Positions 19,638 through 28,222 of a DNA stretch of 64,000 nucleotides are shown here, piece by piece. The notes beneath the pieces are model-generated. The model searched no databases. It worked only from the letters and a program-made list of their open reading frames with translations, and had not been told where the DNA came from. This DNA comes from Frankia nepalensis (GTDB taxonomy: Bacteria; Actinomycetota; Actinomycetes; Frankiales; Frankiaceae): the NCBI RefSeq assembly GCF_016786325.1, contig NZ_JADWYU010000132.1, positions 1-64,000 on the forward strand. Reading direction: 5' to 3'. Both the position numbers and the translations under genes were made by a program. Positions within the stretch are counted from its first letter, which is position 1, and every line of letters begins with the position of its first letter.

Positions 19638-19638
19638 G
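19621..19638 (+). promoter_or_regulatory. Direct repeat CCCTAAG-N4-CCCTAAG, likely response-regulator box
   Basis: Two identical heptamers, CCCTAAG at 19621 and 19632, are spaced 11 bp start to start, one helical turn. This is the usual architecture of OmpR/PhoB-type binding sites. They overlap the end of the kinase gene and lie 91 bp upstream of the GH18 gene. Confidence 0.6.
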
Positions 19639-19728
19639 AGACCTTCTCGGCTTCCTCAGGCCACGGGGCGCCGGCCCGCGCGCTGGCTAGCGTCCGCCGC
19701 GGACGCACACCGAGGAGGTCACATCACG

Positions 19729-21249
19729 ATGTCGTCGAAGCAGGGCCGGCACCGCCGGCGCCGCCGACAGGTCGTCTCCGGCACGGCGGTCGCGCTGGCG
19801 GCGGTGACCGGGCTCGTCCTGGCCCTCACCATCCCCGGCACCGCGTCGGCCGCCGGCTTCGCGGCGGCGTACTCGCGGACGGTGGACTGGGAGACCGGCT
19901 ACTCCGCCCAGTACCGGGTGACGAACACGACCGGGTCGGCCCGCGGGTTCACCCTCGAGTTCGACCTGCCCGCCGGCGCGCGGCTCACGTCGCTGTGGAA
20001 TGCTGGCCATCGGGTCGAGGGCCGGCACGTGACCGTCACCCCGCCGTCGTGGCAGCCCGAGCTCGCGCCCGGCGCCACGGTCGACGTCGGTTTCGTGGTG
20101 AGCCAGCCGGGCGGGGTCAGCGACCCGACCGGGTGCCGGATCGACGGCAGCCCGTGCGCGCCCGCCGGCGGCGACGGGCCGGCGCCTTCGTCCACGCCGC
20201 CTTCGGCCACCACCTCCGCGCCGCCGTCCGCGCCGGCGACGAGCGGGCCGACCGGCCCGGTCACGACCCCGTCGGGGCCGGCGGCGACCACCGCGCCGCC
20301 CGCCAGCACGCCACCCGGCGGCGGGTCCGACCGCTTCGCGCCCTACATCGACACCTCGCTGTACCCGCCGTTCGACCTGGTCTCGGCCGCGCGGGCTACC
20401 GGGGTGCGCACCTACACGCTGGCGTTCGTGCTCGCCGGCGGTGGCGGCTGCGACCCCAGATGGGGCGGCGTGTCCGAGCTGGGCCAGGACGGGGTCCCCG
20501 GCCAGATCGGCCGGCTGCGCGAGCTCGGCGGCGACGTCCGGGTCTCGTTCGGCGGCGCGAACGGCACCGAGCTGGCGCACGCCTGCGCCAGCCCGGCGGC
20601 GCTGGCCGCCGCCTACGGCGAGGTGATCAGTACCTACGGGCTGACCAGGGTGGACTTCGACATCGAGGGCTCGTCGCTGCCCGACACGGCGGCGAACGAC
20701 CGGCGTGCCCAGGCCATCGCCCAGCTCCAGCGGGCCGCGGCGGCCCAGGGGCGGGAGCTGGACGTGTCGTTCACGCTCCCGGTGCTGCCGTCGGAGCTGA
20801 CCCAGCCGGGCGTGGCGCTGCTGGAGAACGCGCGGGAGCGCGGTGTACGGGTCGACGCGGTCAATGTCATGGCGATGGACTACGGCGACGGCGCGGCGCC
20901 GAACCCGGAGGGCCGGATGGGCGCCTACGCCATCGACGCGGTGACCGCCACGCAGGCCCAGGTGAAGGGCGTGTTCGGGCTCTCGGACGCCGAGGCCTGG
21001 TCGCGGCTCGCCGTCACCCCGATGATCGGGGTCAACGACGTGCGGACCGAGGTGTTCCGGCCGTCCGACGCCCGGCAGGTCGCCGCGTTCGCCGTGGCGC
21101 ACGACCTGGCCTGGTGGTCCATGTGGTCGCTGACCCGGGACCAGCCGTGCCCCGGGGGCCCGGCCGACTACGCCCAGCCGACCTGCAGCAGCCTCGCCCA
21201 GCAGCCGCTGGAGTTCACCCGGATCTTCGCCGCCGGCTCCACCGGCTGA
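19729..21249 (+). CDS. Secreted CBM2-GH18 chitinase-like protein
   Basis: The 506-aa protein has an arginine-rich Sec signal (cleavage likely after ASA, ~residue 41), a CBM2-like module (about 43-140, with conserved Trp and NAGHRV), a Pro/Thr/Ser linker (146-200) and a GH18 barrel (about 204-500). The catalytic segment VDFDIEG, with Glu313, is the short form of the GH18 DxxDxDxE motif, so activity on chitin or related beta-1,4-GlcNAc polymers is likely. A good ribosome-binding site (GAGGAGG) precedes ATG 19729. It lies 91 bp after the two-component operon and is probably under its control. Confidence 0.88.
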   Translation: MSSKQGRHRRRRRQVVSGTAVALAAVTGLVLALTIPGTASAAGFAAAYSRTVDWETGYSAQYRVTNTTGSARGFTLEFDLPAGARLTSLWNAGHRVEGRHVTVTPPSWQPELAPGATVDVGFVVSQPGGVSDPTGCRIDGSPCAPAGGDGPAPSSTPPSATTSAPPSAPATSGPTGPVTTPSGPAATTAPPASTPPGGGSDRFAPYIDTSLYPPFDLVSAARATGVRTYTLAFVLAGGGGCDPRWGGVSELGQDGVPGQIGRLRELGGDVRVSFGGANGTELAHACASPAALAAAYGEVISTYGLTRVDFDIEGSSLPDTAANDRRAQAIAQLQRAAAAQGRELDVSFTLPVLPSELTQPGVALLENARERGVRVDAVNVMAMDYGDGAAPNPEGRMGAYAIDAVTATQAQVKGVFGLSDAEAWSRLAVTPMIGVNDVRTEVFRPSDARQVAAFAVAHDLAWWSMWSLTRDQPCPGGPADYAQPTCSSLAQQPLEFTRIFAAGSTG

Positions 21250-21256
21250 CCCGGCC

Positions 21257-21284
21257 CCGGCCGCGGCCACCCCGCCGCGGCCGG
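21257..21284 (+). terminator. GC-rich hairpin after the GH18 gene
   Basis: The arms CCGGCCGCGGC and GCCGCGGCCGG are perfectly complementary over 11 bp around a 6-nt loop and start 8 bp after the stop codon. There is no T-run, which is common for actinomycete terminators. Confidence 0.5.
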
Positions 21285-21473
21285 CGTCGCCGGCGCCCCC
21301 TCCGTTCCCCCTCCCCGGGGCGCCGTCGACACCCCGGCGCCGTCGCCCCTGTGGGGCCGACGCCGTCGGTGCCGGTGCCGCCCTCAACGCCGGCGGCACC
21401 GGTGCCGTGGGCGCCGTCCGAGAACGTCGCCATCCGAGAGCGTCGCCATCAGTCACCATCGAGGAGACCCGTG

Positions 21474-22682
21474 ATGCTGAACCGACGAGCCCTGCTGAGC
21501 GGCGGCGCCGCCGCGCTGGCCGGGGCAGGAGCGGGCGGCGTCCTCGCGGCCGCCCGCGGCGGCGGGGCTGGCCAGGCCGGCCTGGTCGCCGCCACCGGGG
21601 CCGCGGTCGAGATCCCGGCCCACACCCCTGGCACGCCGCTGCCGCTGGTCGTCGTCAACCACACCTACCGGTACGCCAACCGCGAGATCTGGTTCTACGT
21701 CGTCGGCACCGACCTGAGCACCGGCCGGCAGGTCTACGGCCGCCCGGACGGCGGCGTCACCGAGGTCGCGGCGGGCGTGGACGGCGCCGACATCGCGATC
21801 CCGCTGGCGGCCGACGGCGACACCGTGGCCGCTATCCCGGTCGGGATGTCCGGGCGGATCTACGTCTCGATCGGCGCGCGGCTCGATTTCCGTGTCGTCG
21901 CCGACGGTGCCGGCCGGCCGGCGCTGCAGTACCCGGCCGGCTGGGTGCGAGACGCGCCCGGCTACGCGGTGCTGCACGACTTCGTCGAGTTCACCCACAA
22001 CGCGGCCGGCATGTTCTGCAACACCACCATGGTCGACATGTTCAGCGTCCCGCTCCTGCTGCGGCTGCACGGCGACGGTGACCAGACCACGGGCCGGGTC
22101 GTGCCCGGCGGCCGGGACGCGATCTTCGCGGCGCTGCGGGCGATCCCGGCGTTCGCCCCGCTGGTCGTCGACGACCTGCGGGTGATAGCCCCCGGGCACG
22201 GCATCGACGCCGGGCTGTTCCCCGCCGCGTACTACGACTCCTACGTCGACGCGGTGTGGAGCCGCTACGCGTCGCGGCCGCTGGCCGTCGACGCCGCCGG
22301 GCGGCGCGTCACCGGGCGGGTGGTCGGGGACACGCTGACCTTCGACGGCCCGGTGGCGTCGTTCGCCCGGCCGAGCAGCCGCGACGTTTTCTTCTGCGAC
22401 GGCGCTCTCGGCGCCCCCAACGACGGGGTCACCGGACCGGTCGCGGCCGTGCTCGGCGCCGGGTTCAACCGCTCGACGCTGCTGGCCGACGCCGCGCAGC
22501 CCACCGCCGACCCCGCCGTCTTCTACCGCGACACGGTGACCAACCACTACGCGCGGGTCCTGCACGCGCACACCGACAACGGCCGCGCCTACGGTTTCGC
22601 CTTCGACGACGTCGGCGGGCAGGCCTCGTACGTCGAGGACCGCGCGCCGTCCCAGCTGACCTTCGTACTCACCCCGTTCTAG
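21474..22682 (+). CDS. Tat-exported GH64 beta-1,3-glucanase
   Basis: The 402-aa protein starts with a twin-arginine signal (NRRALLSGGAAAL). The mature part matches GH64 laminaripentaose-producing beta-1,3-glucanases: HTYRYANREIWFYVVG near the start, then DFVEFTHN and the FCNTTMVDMFSVPLLLRLHG block carrying the conserved acidic residue. It would cleave fungal or plant beta-1,3-glucan outside the cell. GAGGAG precedes ATG 21474; a GTG three bases upstream is also in frame. Together with the GH18 protein it forms a glucan/chitin (fungal wall) degrading pair. Confidence 0.9.
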   Translation: MLNRRALLSGGAAALAGAGAGGVLAAARGGGAGQAGLVAATGAAVEIPAHTPGTPLPLVVVNHTYRYANREIWFYVVGTDLSTGRQVYGRPDGGVTEVAAGVDGADIAIPLAADGDTVAAIPVGMSGRIYVSIGARLDFRVVADGAGRPALQYPAGWVRDAPGYAVLHDFVEFTHNAAGMFCNTTMVDMFSVPLLLRLHGDGDQTTGRVVPGGRDAIFAALRAIPAFAPLVVDDLRVIAPGHGIDAGLFPAAYYDSYVDAVWSRYASRPLAVDAAGRRVTGRVVGDTLTFDGPVASFARPSSRDVFFCDGALGAPNDGVTGPVAAVLGAGFNRSTLLADAAQPTADPAVFYRDTVTNHYARVLHAHTDNGRAYGFAFDDVGGQASYVEDRAPSQLTFVLTPF

Positions 22683-22699
22683 CCAGGTCGGCGTTCCGC

Positions 22700-22860
22700 G
22701 ACGTTCGCTCTGTGCCCGCGTGCGGCCGCGCGCTCGTCCTGTCCGACACGGGGAATCGTGTCAGACACCAGAGCCGCGACCAGCACCGTTTCGTGACCCT
22801 GATGTCCGACAGGATCGTTCGGGATCCTCGCGTGGCTGCCACGATGCGGGAGAGGAGCGG
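22700..22860. repeat. Dispersed repeat, copy 1
   Basis: About 160 bp here is repeated at 36879-37040 in the same orientation. The core 22728-22802 matches the other copy with one substitution and one 3-bp indel. It contains an imperfect inverted repeat (GTCCGACACG / CGTGTCAGAC, 22741-22766) and three copies of the palindromic nonamer TGTCNGACA (22740, 22759, 22803). It lies immediately 3' of the GH64 gene in a convergent gap. Confidence 0.85.
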
Positions 22861-22910
22861 CGCGCCGCACCGCCCGTCCGTCGGCAGGGCAGACATTGCC
22901 CGCGGCAGCA

Positions 22911-23414
22911 TCAGGCAGGTGTTCCGCGATTTCCTGCCGGGTCCCCCGCCAGGATGAGTTCCCGAAGGGCCGCGCGGACGTCGCGGAAGAGCGCGGCCGA
23001 CTCGGCGACGGCGGTCTCGAAGGGGCGGCCGGATCCGAATGTCACGCGCGGGTAGGGCGGATCGGGAAGTGGACCGCCCGCGCGCTCGGCGAGCAGGTAC
23101 GCGGCCCGGTGAAAAGGTCCGCCGCTGCGCTCCCACACAAGGATCAGTTCGATGCCAGCCGAGATCGCCACGTTCAGTCCGATGTCGTCCGCCTGCGCGC
23201 CGCGTGTCCGGCAGGCGAAGAACCGTTCGCGACCGTCGTACCGCGCCTCCAACCCGGCCGCGGTGAGCGCGGCCGTCTGCCTGTCCAGATCCGGCCACTG
23301 CCCGGGCGCCTTCCCCGCGTCCGCGCAGAGCGCGTAGTAGCGCTCCGGGCACCCGGCACGCTCGAACGCGCGCAGCACGAGTTCCGCCTTCTCTTCGCCT
23401 TCCTCGCCGGTCAT
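22911..23414 (-). CDS. Hypothetical protein (167 aa)
   Basis: This small acidic, soluble protein has no signal peptide and no membrane segment. It opens with a charged helix (MTGEEGEEKAEL) and ends in an Ala/Arg helical region. I do not recognise the family. It is convergent with the GH64 gene across the dispersed repeat and runs in the same direction as the MaoC gene 68 bp upstream. Start ATG 23414 was chosen because the upstream extension is low-complexity. Confidence 0.6.
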   Translation of the reverse strand: MTGEEGEEKAELVLRAFERAGCPERYYALCADAGKAPGQWPDLDRQTAALTAAGLEARYDGRERFFACRTRGAQADDIGLNVAISAGIELILVWERSGGPFHRAAYLLAERAGGPLPDPPYPRVTFGSGRPFETAVAESAALFRDVRAALRELILAGDPAGNRGTPA

Positions 23415-23482
23415 GCCTGTATCGTTCCGCCCGGACCTCTCGGATTCCGCGGCGAGTGGGTACGGCGCTCGGGGACCGTGCG

Positions 23483-24322
23483 CTAGCCGCGCAGTTCCGC
23501 CCGGCCGTGCGTGATGACCGGGACTCCGGCGCAGTCGGCCTCGAAGGCGTAGCCGAGCCCGCCGGCCTCGTAGACGCCGACGCGGAGGTCCTCGCCGACG
23601 AACGCCGGTGAGGCGAACCGCACCGCGACCCGCCGGACCCGCTCCGGGTCGCCGCCCGCCACCGCGCCGACGACCTCCCGCGCGCACAGCGCCATCGTGC
23701 ACAGCCCGTGCAGGAACGGCCGGTCGAAACCACCGCGACGCGCGGCCGCCACGTCGAAATGGTGGTCCGACCAGTCCCCCGACACCTCCGCGTACCGGCG
23801 CGGCATCTCGGCGTCCACCGCCACCGGGTAGTCCCCCACCGGACGCCGCCGCGCCTCGGCGGGAAAGGCGTGGTCCGGCACGGACGACCCGACCGCCGCG
23901 CAGGTGGCGTTCAGATACACGGTCGTCCACAACTGGTCGGCGACGACCTCGTCCCGCTCGTCCAGCGTCGAATAGCGCAGCGTGACCAGCGCGTTGCGAC
24001 CCGCCGGCCGCGCCGCGAAGCCGTGCACCCAGGTCCGCAGCCGCTCACCGGGGACCAACGGCCGGTGCAGCACGACATCGTGCTCGCCGTGCACCCCGCC
24101 CGAAGCCGCCGCCAGCACCGCCTCACTCACCAGCGCCTTGCGGCCGGCCTCCTGGGCCGCCCAGATCTGGGTCACGATCGCGACCGCCGGCACCGCCAGG
24201 CCAGACCGCACCCGCTCGGACCGATCGCCGGTCGCCACGGCATACCGCCGGATCAGGTCGGTGTCCAGACAGCCGGGGAACGGCCCCGTCGACTCCCCGG
24301 CGAGTGCTCCGGCGTCGGTCAT
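23483..24322 (-). CDS. MaoC-like double hotdog dehydratase
   Basis: The 279-aa protein contains two hotdog halves (about residues 10-140 and 150-275). The second half has the dehydratase-type segment GDWSDHHFD and the LHGLCTMA helix, typical of (R)-specific enoyl-CoA hydratases and of HtdX/MaoC proteins in actinomycetes. The first half lacks the catalytic pair, as is usual in fused double hotdogs. It probably hydrates enoyl-CoA or enoyl-ACP; the substrate is unknown. GGAGG lies six bases before ATG 24322. Confidence 0.85.
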   Translation of the reverse strand: MTDAGALAGESTGPFPGCLDTDLIRRYAVATGDRSERVRSGLAVPAVAIVTQIWAAQEAGRKALVSEAVLAAASGGVHGEHDVVLHRPLVPGERLRTWVHGFAARPAGRNALVTLRYSTLDERDEVVADQLWTTVYLNATCAAVGSSVPDHAFPAEARRRPVGDYPVAVDAEMPRRYAEVSGDWSDHHFDVAAARRGGFDRPFLHGLCTMALCAREVVGAVAGGDPERVRRVAVRFASPAFVGEDLRVGVYEAGGLGYAFEADCAGVPVITHGRAELRG

Positions 24323-24692
24323 GTCAGTACCTCCAGCCATACGGCCACGCGTTCGCCCCACTCGGGGCGGTCCCGGCGGATCCTTCTGTCGAATGATCCC
24401 CCGGCGGCGGATCCGGCCAGGGCGCGACGGATGTTCCGGCTCGCCGTCACGGCCGGCTCTGTCTCACGGGCGGCTCGTGGGGTCCGGCGCTGGCCCCGGC
24501 GCGCGGACCTTCGGGTCGTCGACGGCTGGCCACGGCACAGGTCGGATTCGACGGAGACGGATCAGGGGCGACAGCCCACCAAGCGATCACCCTGGTCGGG
24601 TGGCCCGGAGGAGTAGCTCACCGCCGGTGGCCGAGTTCTGGAACTCCTCGACCGCCCTCGGTCGATTCCGCGCGACCAGAAGCTGAGAATTC
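24323..24692. other. Intergenic region, nothing identified
   Basis: This 370-bp gap lies between two minus-strand genes. Frames through it are shadows. It should contain the MaoC promoter. No repeat, tRNA or gene was seen. Confidence 0.45.
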
Positions 24693-25031
24693 TCACAGAT
24701 CCCCACGACTGTCCAGAATTTCCCTCAGCCTGCGGATTTCGCCAATCAGTCGCGGCACGGCCTCGCGCGCCATCGCGATGAAGGCAGCATTCTCATCCCA
24801 ACGGCCATCACCCACATCCACATATCGTGGATGCTGCACCAGGGTGGCGGCGATCATCTCCCGGTGGTCGAAACCAGGCCACCTCTCAGCCCTTCCAGAC
24901 CCAGCCCGAGATACGGTGCTTACCGCGACGATATTCATCGCTCGATCATCATCGAGCGTGCGAACGAACCATGGCCCAGGAGTAGCCGCCGAGCACAGTC
25001 CCTCGATCGCTTCAAGCTCACTATCATGCAT
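24693..25031 (-). CDS. Hypothetical small protein with 'ATPGPW' motif
   Basis: The 112-aa protein starts with LEAIEGLCSAATPGPWFV and ends with AAFIAMAREAVPRLI. This pattern recurs in short actinomycete and phage proteins (Ea22-like type) of unknown function; I recall the pattern only, not a named family. The gene looks less GC-rich than its neighbours, which may point to acquisition. It is isolated between the sulfite-oxidase-like and MaoC genes. Confidence 0.65.
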   Translation of the reverse strand: MHDSELEAIEGLCSAATPGPWFVRTLDDDRAMNIVAVSTVSRAGSGRAERWPGFDHREMIAATLVQHPRYVDVGDGRWDENAAFIAMAREAVPRLIGEIRRLREILDSRGDL

Positions 25032-25304
25032 ACCAAGCCTCCCGAGGTGCCTGCACAGCCGATGGCGCGTTCGGGGTAGGCTGCGCGAGCCATTGCACCC
25101 CGGACAATCCGCAAGAGCGGCCGTTCCGACGGCGAGTCACCACGCCACCAGGACCGGCGGCGAGCAGGCTCGACCTGGCACGGCCGCCAGCCGCCGTTCT
25201 GAGTCTCGTGACGGCGGAGCGAACCGAGTTCAGGCACGTTACAGGATGACGCCGGACGCGTGTTCCCTGCCAGCGCCGCGACGCTGGCCCTGGGGGTCAG
25301 GAGG

Positions 25305-26588
25305 TCATGTCACGGTCACCGGGTGCAGGACGACGGCGCCGAACAGGTAGCCCTGGGTGTTGGGCGGCACGCTGGCCGGCTGGGTGGCGCCGGTCTCGTC
25401 AGTGGCTCGGGCGGCCAGGATCGCGGGCCCGGAAGCGGGTCGGCGCCAGTCGTACTCCCAGCGGACCCACTGGTTACGGGCCGGCGCATCGAGCAGGCGG
25501 GCCCGCCGCCAGGTCGTAGCGCCGTCGGTACTGACCTCGACCTTCGTGACCCGCCCTTGCCCCGACCACGACCGGCCCGTCAGCCGGACCCGGCGCGAGC
25601 CGCCGCCGTCAAGCGCGGCGTTCCACGCCAGCTCGAACGCGCTCTTGGTCACCTGGGTCGTCAGCGGCGGGCTCGCGCCGCCCGGCCAGGTGTCGCCGAA
25701 CAGCCGGTAGAACTGGGTGTTCCACGGAGACAGCAACGGACTGGTGGAGACTTCGATGTCTCCGACCCATTTGATCGACGCGATGCCGACCCACGACGGC
25801 ACGATCAGCCGCACCGGGTAGCCGTGGTCGGGTGGCAGCGGAGCGCCGTTCATCTCATACGCCACCAGCACGTCGTCCAGTGCCTTGGCCACGGGCAGCG
25901 GCCGCCGCACCCGACCGAGGTTCTCCCCGTTGGCCACGTACTCGTCGTCGAGGCCCTGGGGCATCACATCGATGGCCCCACCGGTTATCCCGGCCCGGCG
26001 CAGAACCGTCGACAGCGGGACACCGCGCCACCTGGCCTGCCCGATTGCGCCGAGCCGCCAGGCCGTCCCGGAGACCGCCTGGCCCTGCTGGGTCGTGTAG
26101 AAACTGCGCCCGTTGCCGGCGCATTCCACGAAGGCGTCCAGGGTGCGGGCCGGCAGCCGGCGCAGGTCGTGGTAGTCGAAGGTGACGGCGTCGGCGGCCG
26201 AGGGCTTGGAACGCAGCCCGTCGCCGAACACCCGCAGCCGCCAGTTCGCCGCGTCCAGCCGTGGGGTCGCGGTGTGGTTGCGCACGAAGAAGTGACTGGC
26301 CGGCTCGGCCCGGCCCAGCCCGGCCAGCGCCTCGAAATTCGTCTCCGCGTTCGTCCCTCGGACCGTGAAGACCTCCGGCGGCAGCGGCTTGACGATCGTC
26401 GGGATACCGGGCGTGCCGGCCCGGGCCGGCCCGGCCGCCGCCGCGACAGCCGCCCCCGGCCCGGTGGCCAGGGCCAGTAACCGCAGCAGCGAACGGCGGG
26501 ACAGACCATGGGCGCGGGCCTCCCCACGCACGAACTGGCGCAACCGCTCCTGGTCGTAGGCGATCTCGTCGCTGGTCGGCTCGATCAT
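25305..26588 (-). CDS. Tat-exported sulfite-oxidase-family molybdoenzyme
   Basis: The 427-aa protein has a twin-arginine motif (SRRSLLRLL, residues 30-38) and an Ala-rich signal. The oxidoreductase molybdopterin-binding domain carries the molybdenum ligand Cys156 in ECAGNGR, followed by the sulfite-oxidase dimerisation (Mo-co dimer) domain at about 300-425 (VEVSTDGATTWRRA). The substrate is probably sulfite or a sulfoxide-like compound. No cytochrome subunit gene is adjacent. Start ATG 26588 places the Tat motif 30 residues in; the long N-extension is unusual but the frame is clear. Confidence 0.9.
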   Translation of the reverse strand: MIEPTSDEIAYDQERLRQFVRGEARAHGLSRRSLLRLLALATGPGAAVAAAAGPARAGTPGIPTIVKPLPPEVFTVRGTNAETNFEALAGLGRAEPASHFFVRNHTATPRLDAANWRLRVFGDGLRSKPSAADAVTFDYHDLRRLPARTLDAFVECAGNGRSFYTTQQGQAVSGTAWRLGAIGQARWRGVPLSTVLRRAGITGGAIDVMPQGLDDEYVANGENLGRVRRPLPVAKALDDVLVAYEMNGAPLPPDHGYPVRLIVPSWVGIASIKWVGDIEVSTSPLLSPWNTQFYRLFGDTWPGGASPPLTTQVTKSAFELAWNAALDGGGSRRVRLTGRSWSGQGRVTKVEVSTDGATTWRRARLLDAPARNQWVRWEYDWRRPASGPAILAARATDETGATQPASVPPNTQGYLFGAVVLHPVTVT

Positions 26589-26899
26589 GCCGCACACGCT
26601 AGCCCGCACCACCACACCCGTCAGGGAAAACAGCCATTTCCCCGCAAGACCGATCGAGAAGATACACAAGCCCACCGCATGGTCCGCCATAGCCGAAGAT
26701 CACGCCGCCAGAGCGGCGCGAGACGACGAGCGACCCGGCGCCGCGGGAACCGGCGGTTCGCGGCATGGTGGCGGCAGGACCATGGGGTGCGTGCGAGCGC
26801 CCGGCGGCTCCGACCAGCTCGCGGCTGGCGGCCCACCAGACCGTTGTCCGACCCAGCACCTGGGACAGCCGTCCGCCCGATGCTAAAGTGATCGCTAAC
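26589..26899. other. Divergent promoter region (molybdoenzyme / LacI regulator)
   Basis: This 311-bp gap is locally AT-richer around 26625-26680. It must contain promoters for both divergent genes. At its right end TGCTAAAGT (26881-26889) resembles an extended -10 element close to the LacI start codon, so that transcript may be almost leaderless. Confidence 0.45.
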
Positions 26900-26901
26900 A
26901 T
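26886..26901. promoter_or_regulatory. LacI-type operator at the regulator's own start
   Basis: AAGTGATCGCTAACAT shares the CGCTAACAT half-site with the operator in front of araA (28108-28125), but the other arm is degenerate. It overlaps the start codon at 26900, which suggests autoregulation. Confidence 0.55.
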
Positions 26902-28024
26902 GCCAGGCCAGAACACGTCATCCGGGTCCCGCGACGCGGCGGGGGCGAGTCGGCGCGCGGCCGCAAGCCGGCCGGCCGCGCCCCCGGCGGACGACGTGGA
27001 TGGCGCCCGCGGCGCCCCGCGGCGCACGCCGGGGATGACCGACGTCGCGCGGCTGGCCGGCGTGTCCCACCAGACGGTGTCGCGGGTGCTCAACGGCCAC
27101 CCGAACGTCAAGGAGCAGACGCGGCTGCGGGTGCGGGCGGCGATGGAGCAGCTGGGGTACCGGCCGAACCGGGTGGCCCGGACGCTGGTCACCGGACAGT
27201 CGCACGTCGTGGGGATCGTGGCGCAGAACACCGCGCTGTACGGGCCGACGTCGGTCCGGACCGCGGTCGAGCGGTCGGTGAACGCGGCGGGATTCGCCGT
27301 CGGGGTGGCCAGCGTGCCGGCGCTCGACCGGAGCTCGATCGCCGAGGCGATCGGCCGCCTGCTGGACCAGCGGGTGGCGGGGGTCGTGGTGATCGCGCCG
27401 GTGACCTCGGCGAACGAGGCGCTCGACGATGTCCCGGACGACCTGCCGATGGTGGTGATCGGCGGTGACCCGGGCCGCCTGTCGCGGCTGGTCACCATCG
27501 ACCAGCGCCACGGCGCGCGCCTGGCGACGCGGTGCCTGCTGGCGGCGGGGCATGACACGGTCTGGCACGTGTCCGGTCCGGCGGGCTGGTATGACAGCGC
27601 CGAGCGGGTGCTGGGCTGGCGCGAGGCGCTGCTCGACGCCGGCGCCGAGGTGCCACCCGTCCTGGCGGCGGACTGGTCGCTGGACGCGGGGTACGAGGCC
27701 GGCCAGCTGCTGGCGCGGATGCCCTCGGCGCGCGCGGTCTTCGCGGCCAGCGACCACCTCGCGATGGGCGTCATGAAGGCGCTGCGCCAGGCGGGGCGGT
27801 CGGTGCCCGGTGACGTGAGCGTCGTCGGGTTCGACGACATCCCGGAGGCGGGGTACGTCTGCCCGCCGCTCACGACCGTGCGGCCCGACTTCGCGGCCGT
27901 GGCCGAGCAGGCGGTGCGTCTGCTGCTGTCCCAGCTGGACGGCTCGCCGCCGGACGGGCCGCCACGCCTAGCGCCGGTCGTGCCCGCGCTGGTCGAACGG
28001 GACAGCGTCGCCCCACCCCGCTGA
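26900..28024 (+). CDS. LacI-family regulator of the arabinose operon
   Basis: The 374-aa protein has an unusually long Ala/Arg-rich N-terminus (~45 residues) before the LacI helix-turn-helix (MTDVARLAGVSHQTVSRVLNG), followed by a periplasmic-binding-protein-like ligand domain ending FDDIPEAGY. It directly precedes araA-araB-araD, and the same operator half-site (CGCTAACAT) is found at its start and in the araA promoter. Role as arabinose-responsive repressor is inferred from position and operators. An alternative start just before MTDVARL has no better ribosome-binding site. Confidence 0.88.
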   Translation: MPGQNTSSGSRDAAGASRRAAASRPAAPPADDVDGARGAPRRTPGMTDVARLAGVSHQTVSRVLNGHPNVKEQTRLRVRAAMEQLGYRPNRVARTLVTGQSHVVGIVAQNTALYGPTSVRTAVERSVNAAGFAVGVASVPALDRSSIAEAIGRLLDQRVAGVVVIAPVTSANEALDDVPDDLPMVVIGGDPGRLSRLVTIDQRHGARLATRCLLAAGHDTVWHVSGPAGWYDSAERVLGWREALLDAGAEVPPVLAADWSLDAGYEAGQLLARMPSARAVFAASDHLAMGVMKALRQAGRSVPGDVSVVGFDDIPEAGYVCPPLTTVRPDFAAVAEQAVRLLLSQLDGSPPDGPPRLAPVVPALVERDSVAPPR

Positions 28025-28097
28025 GCCGCGCCTGGCCGATCACTCAGGTGGCTCCAGGCGACCGGTCCCGGCTCCCCCACCGGTCCGTTCCGTGGCT

Positions 28098-28125
28098 TGA
28101 CGCCCGGAATGTTAACGCTAACATT
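28098..28125 (+). promoter_or_regulatory. araA promoter with LacI-type operator
   Basis: The operator AATGTTAACGCTAACATT (28108-28125) has perfect 7-bp arms around ACGC, a LacI-family pattern. TTGACG at 28098-28103 and TAACAT at 28119-28124 form a promoter-like pair with a short 15-bp spacer, so the operator covers the -10. A repressor bound here would block transcription of araABD. Confidence 0.7.
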
Positions 28126-28222
28126 GTGCCTGACAGCCCGGCCCTCCGCTTCGTGCCGCCGCCGCGACGCCGCCTGTCAGCTGGTCGTGCCGGTGCCATC
28201 GTTCGCCCCGAGACGAGGTCAC

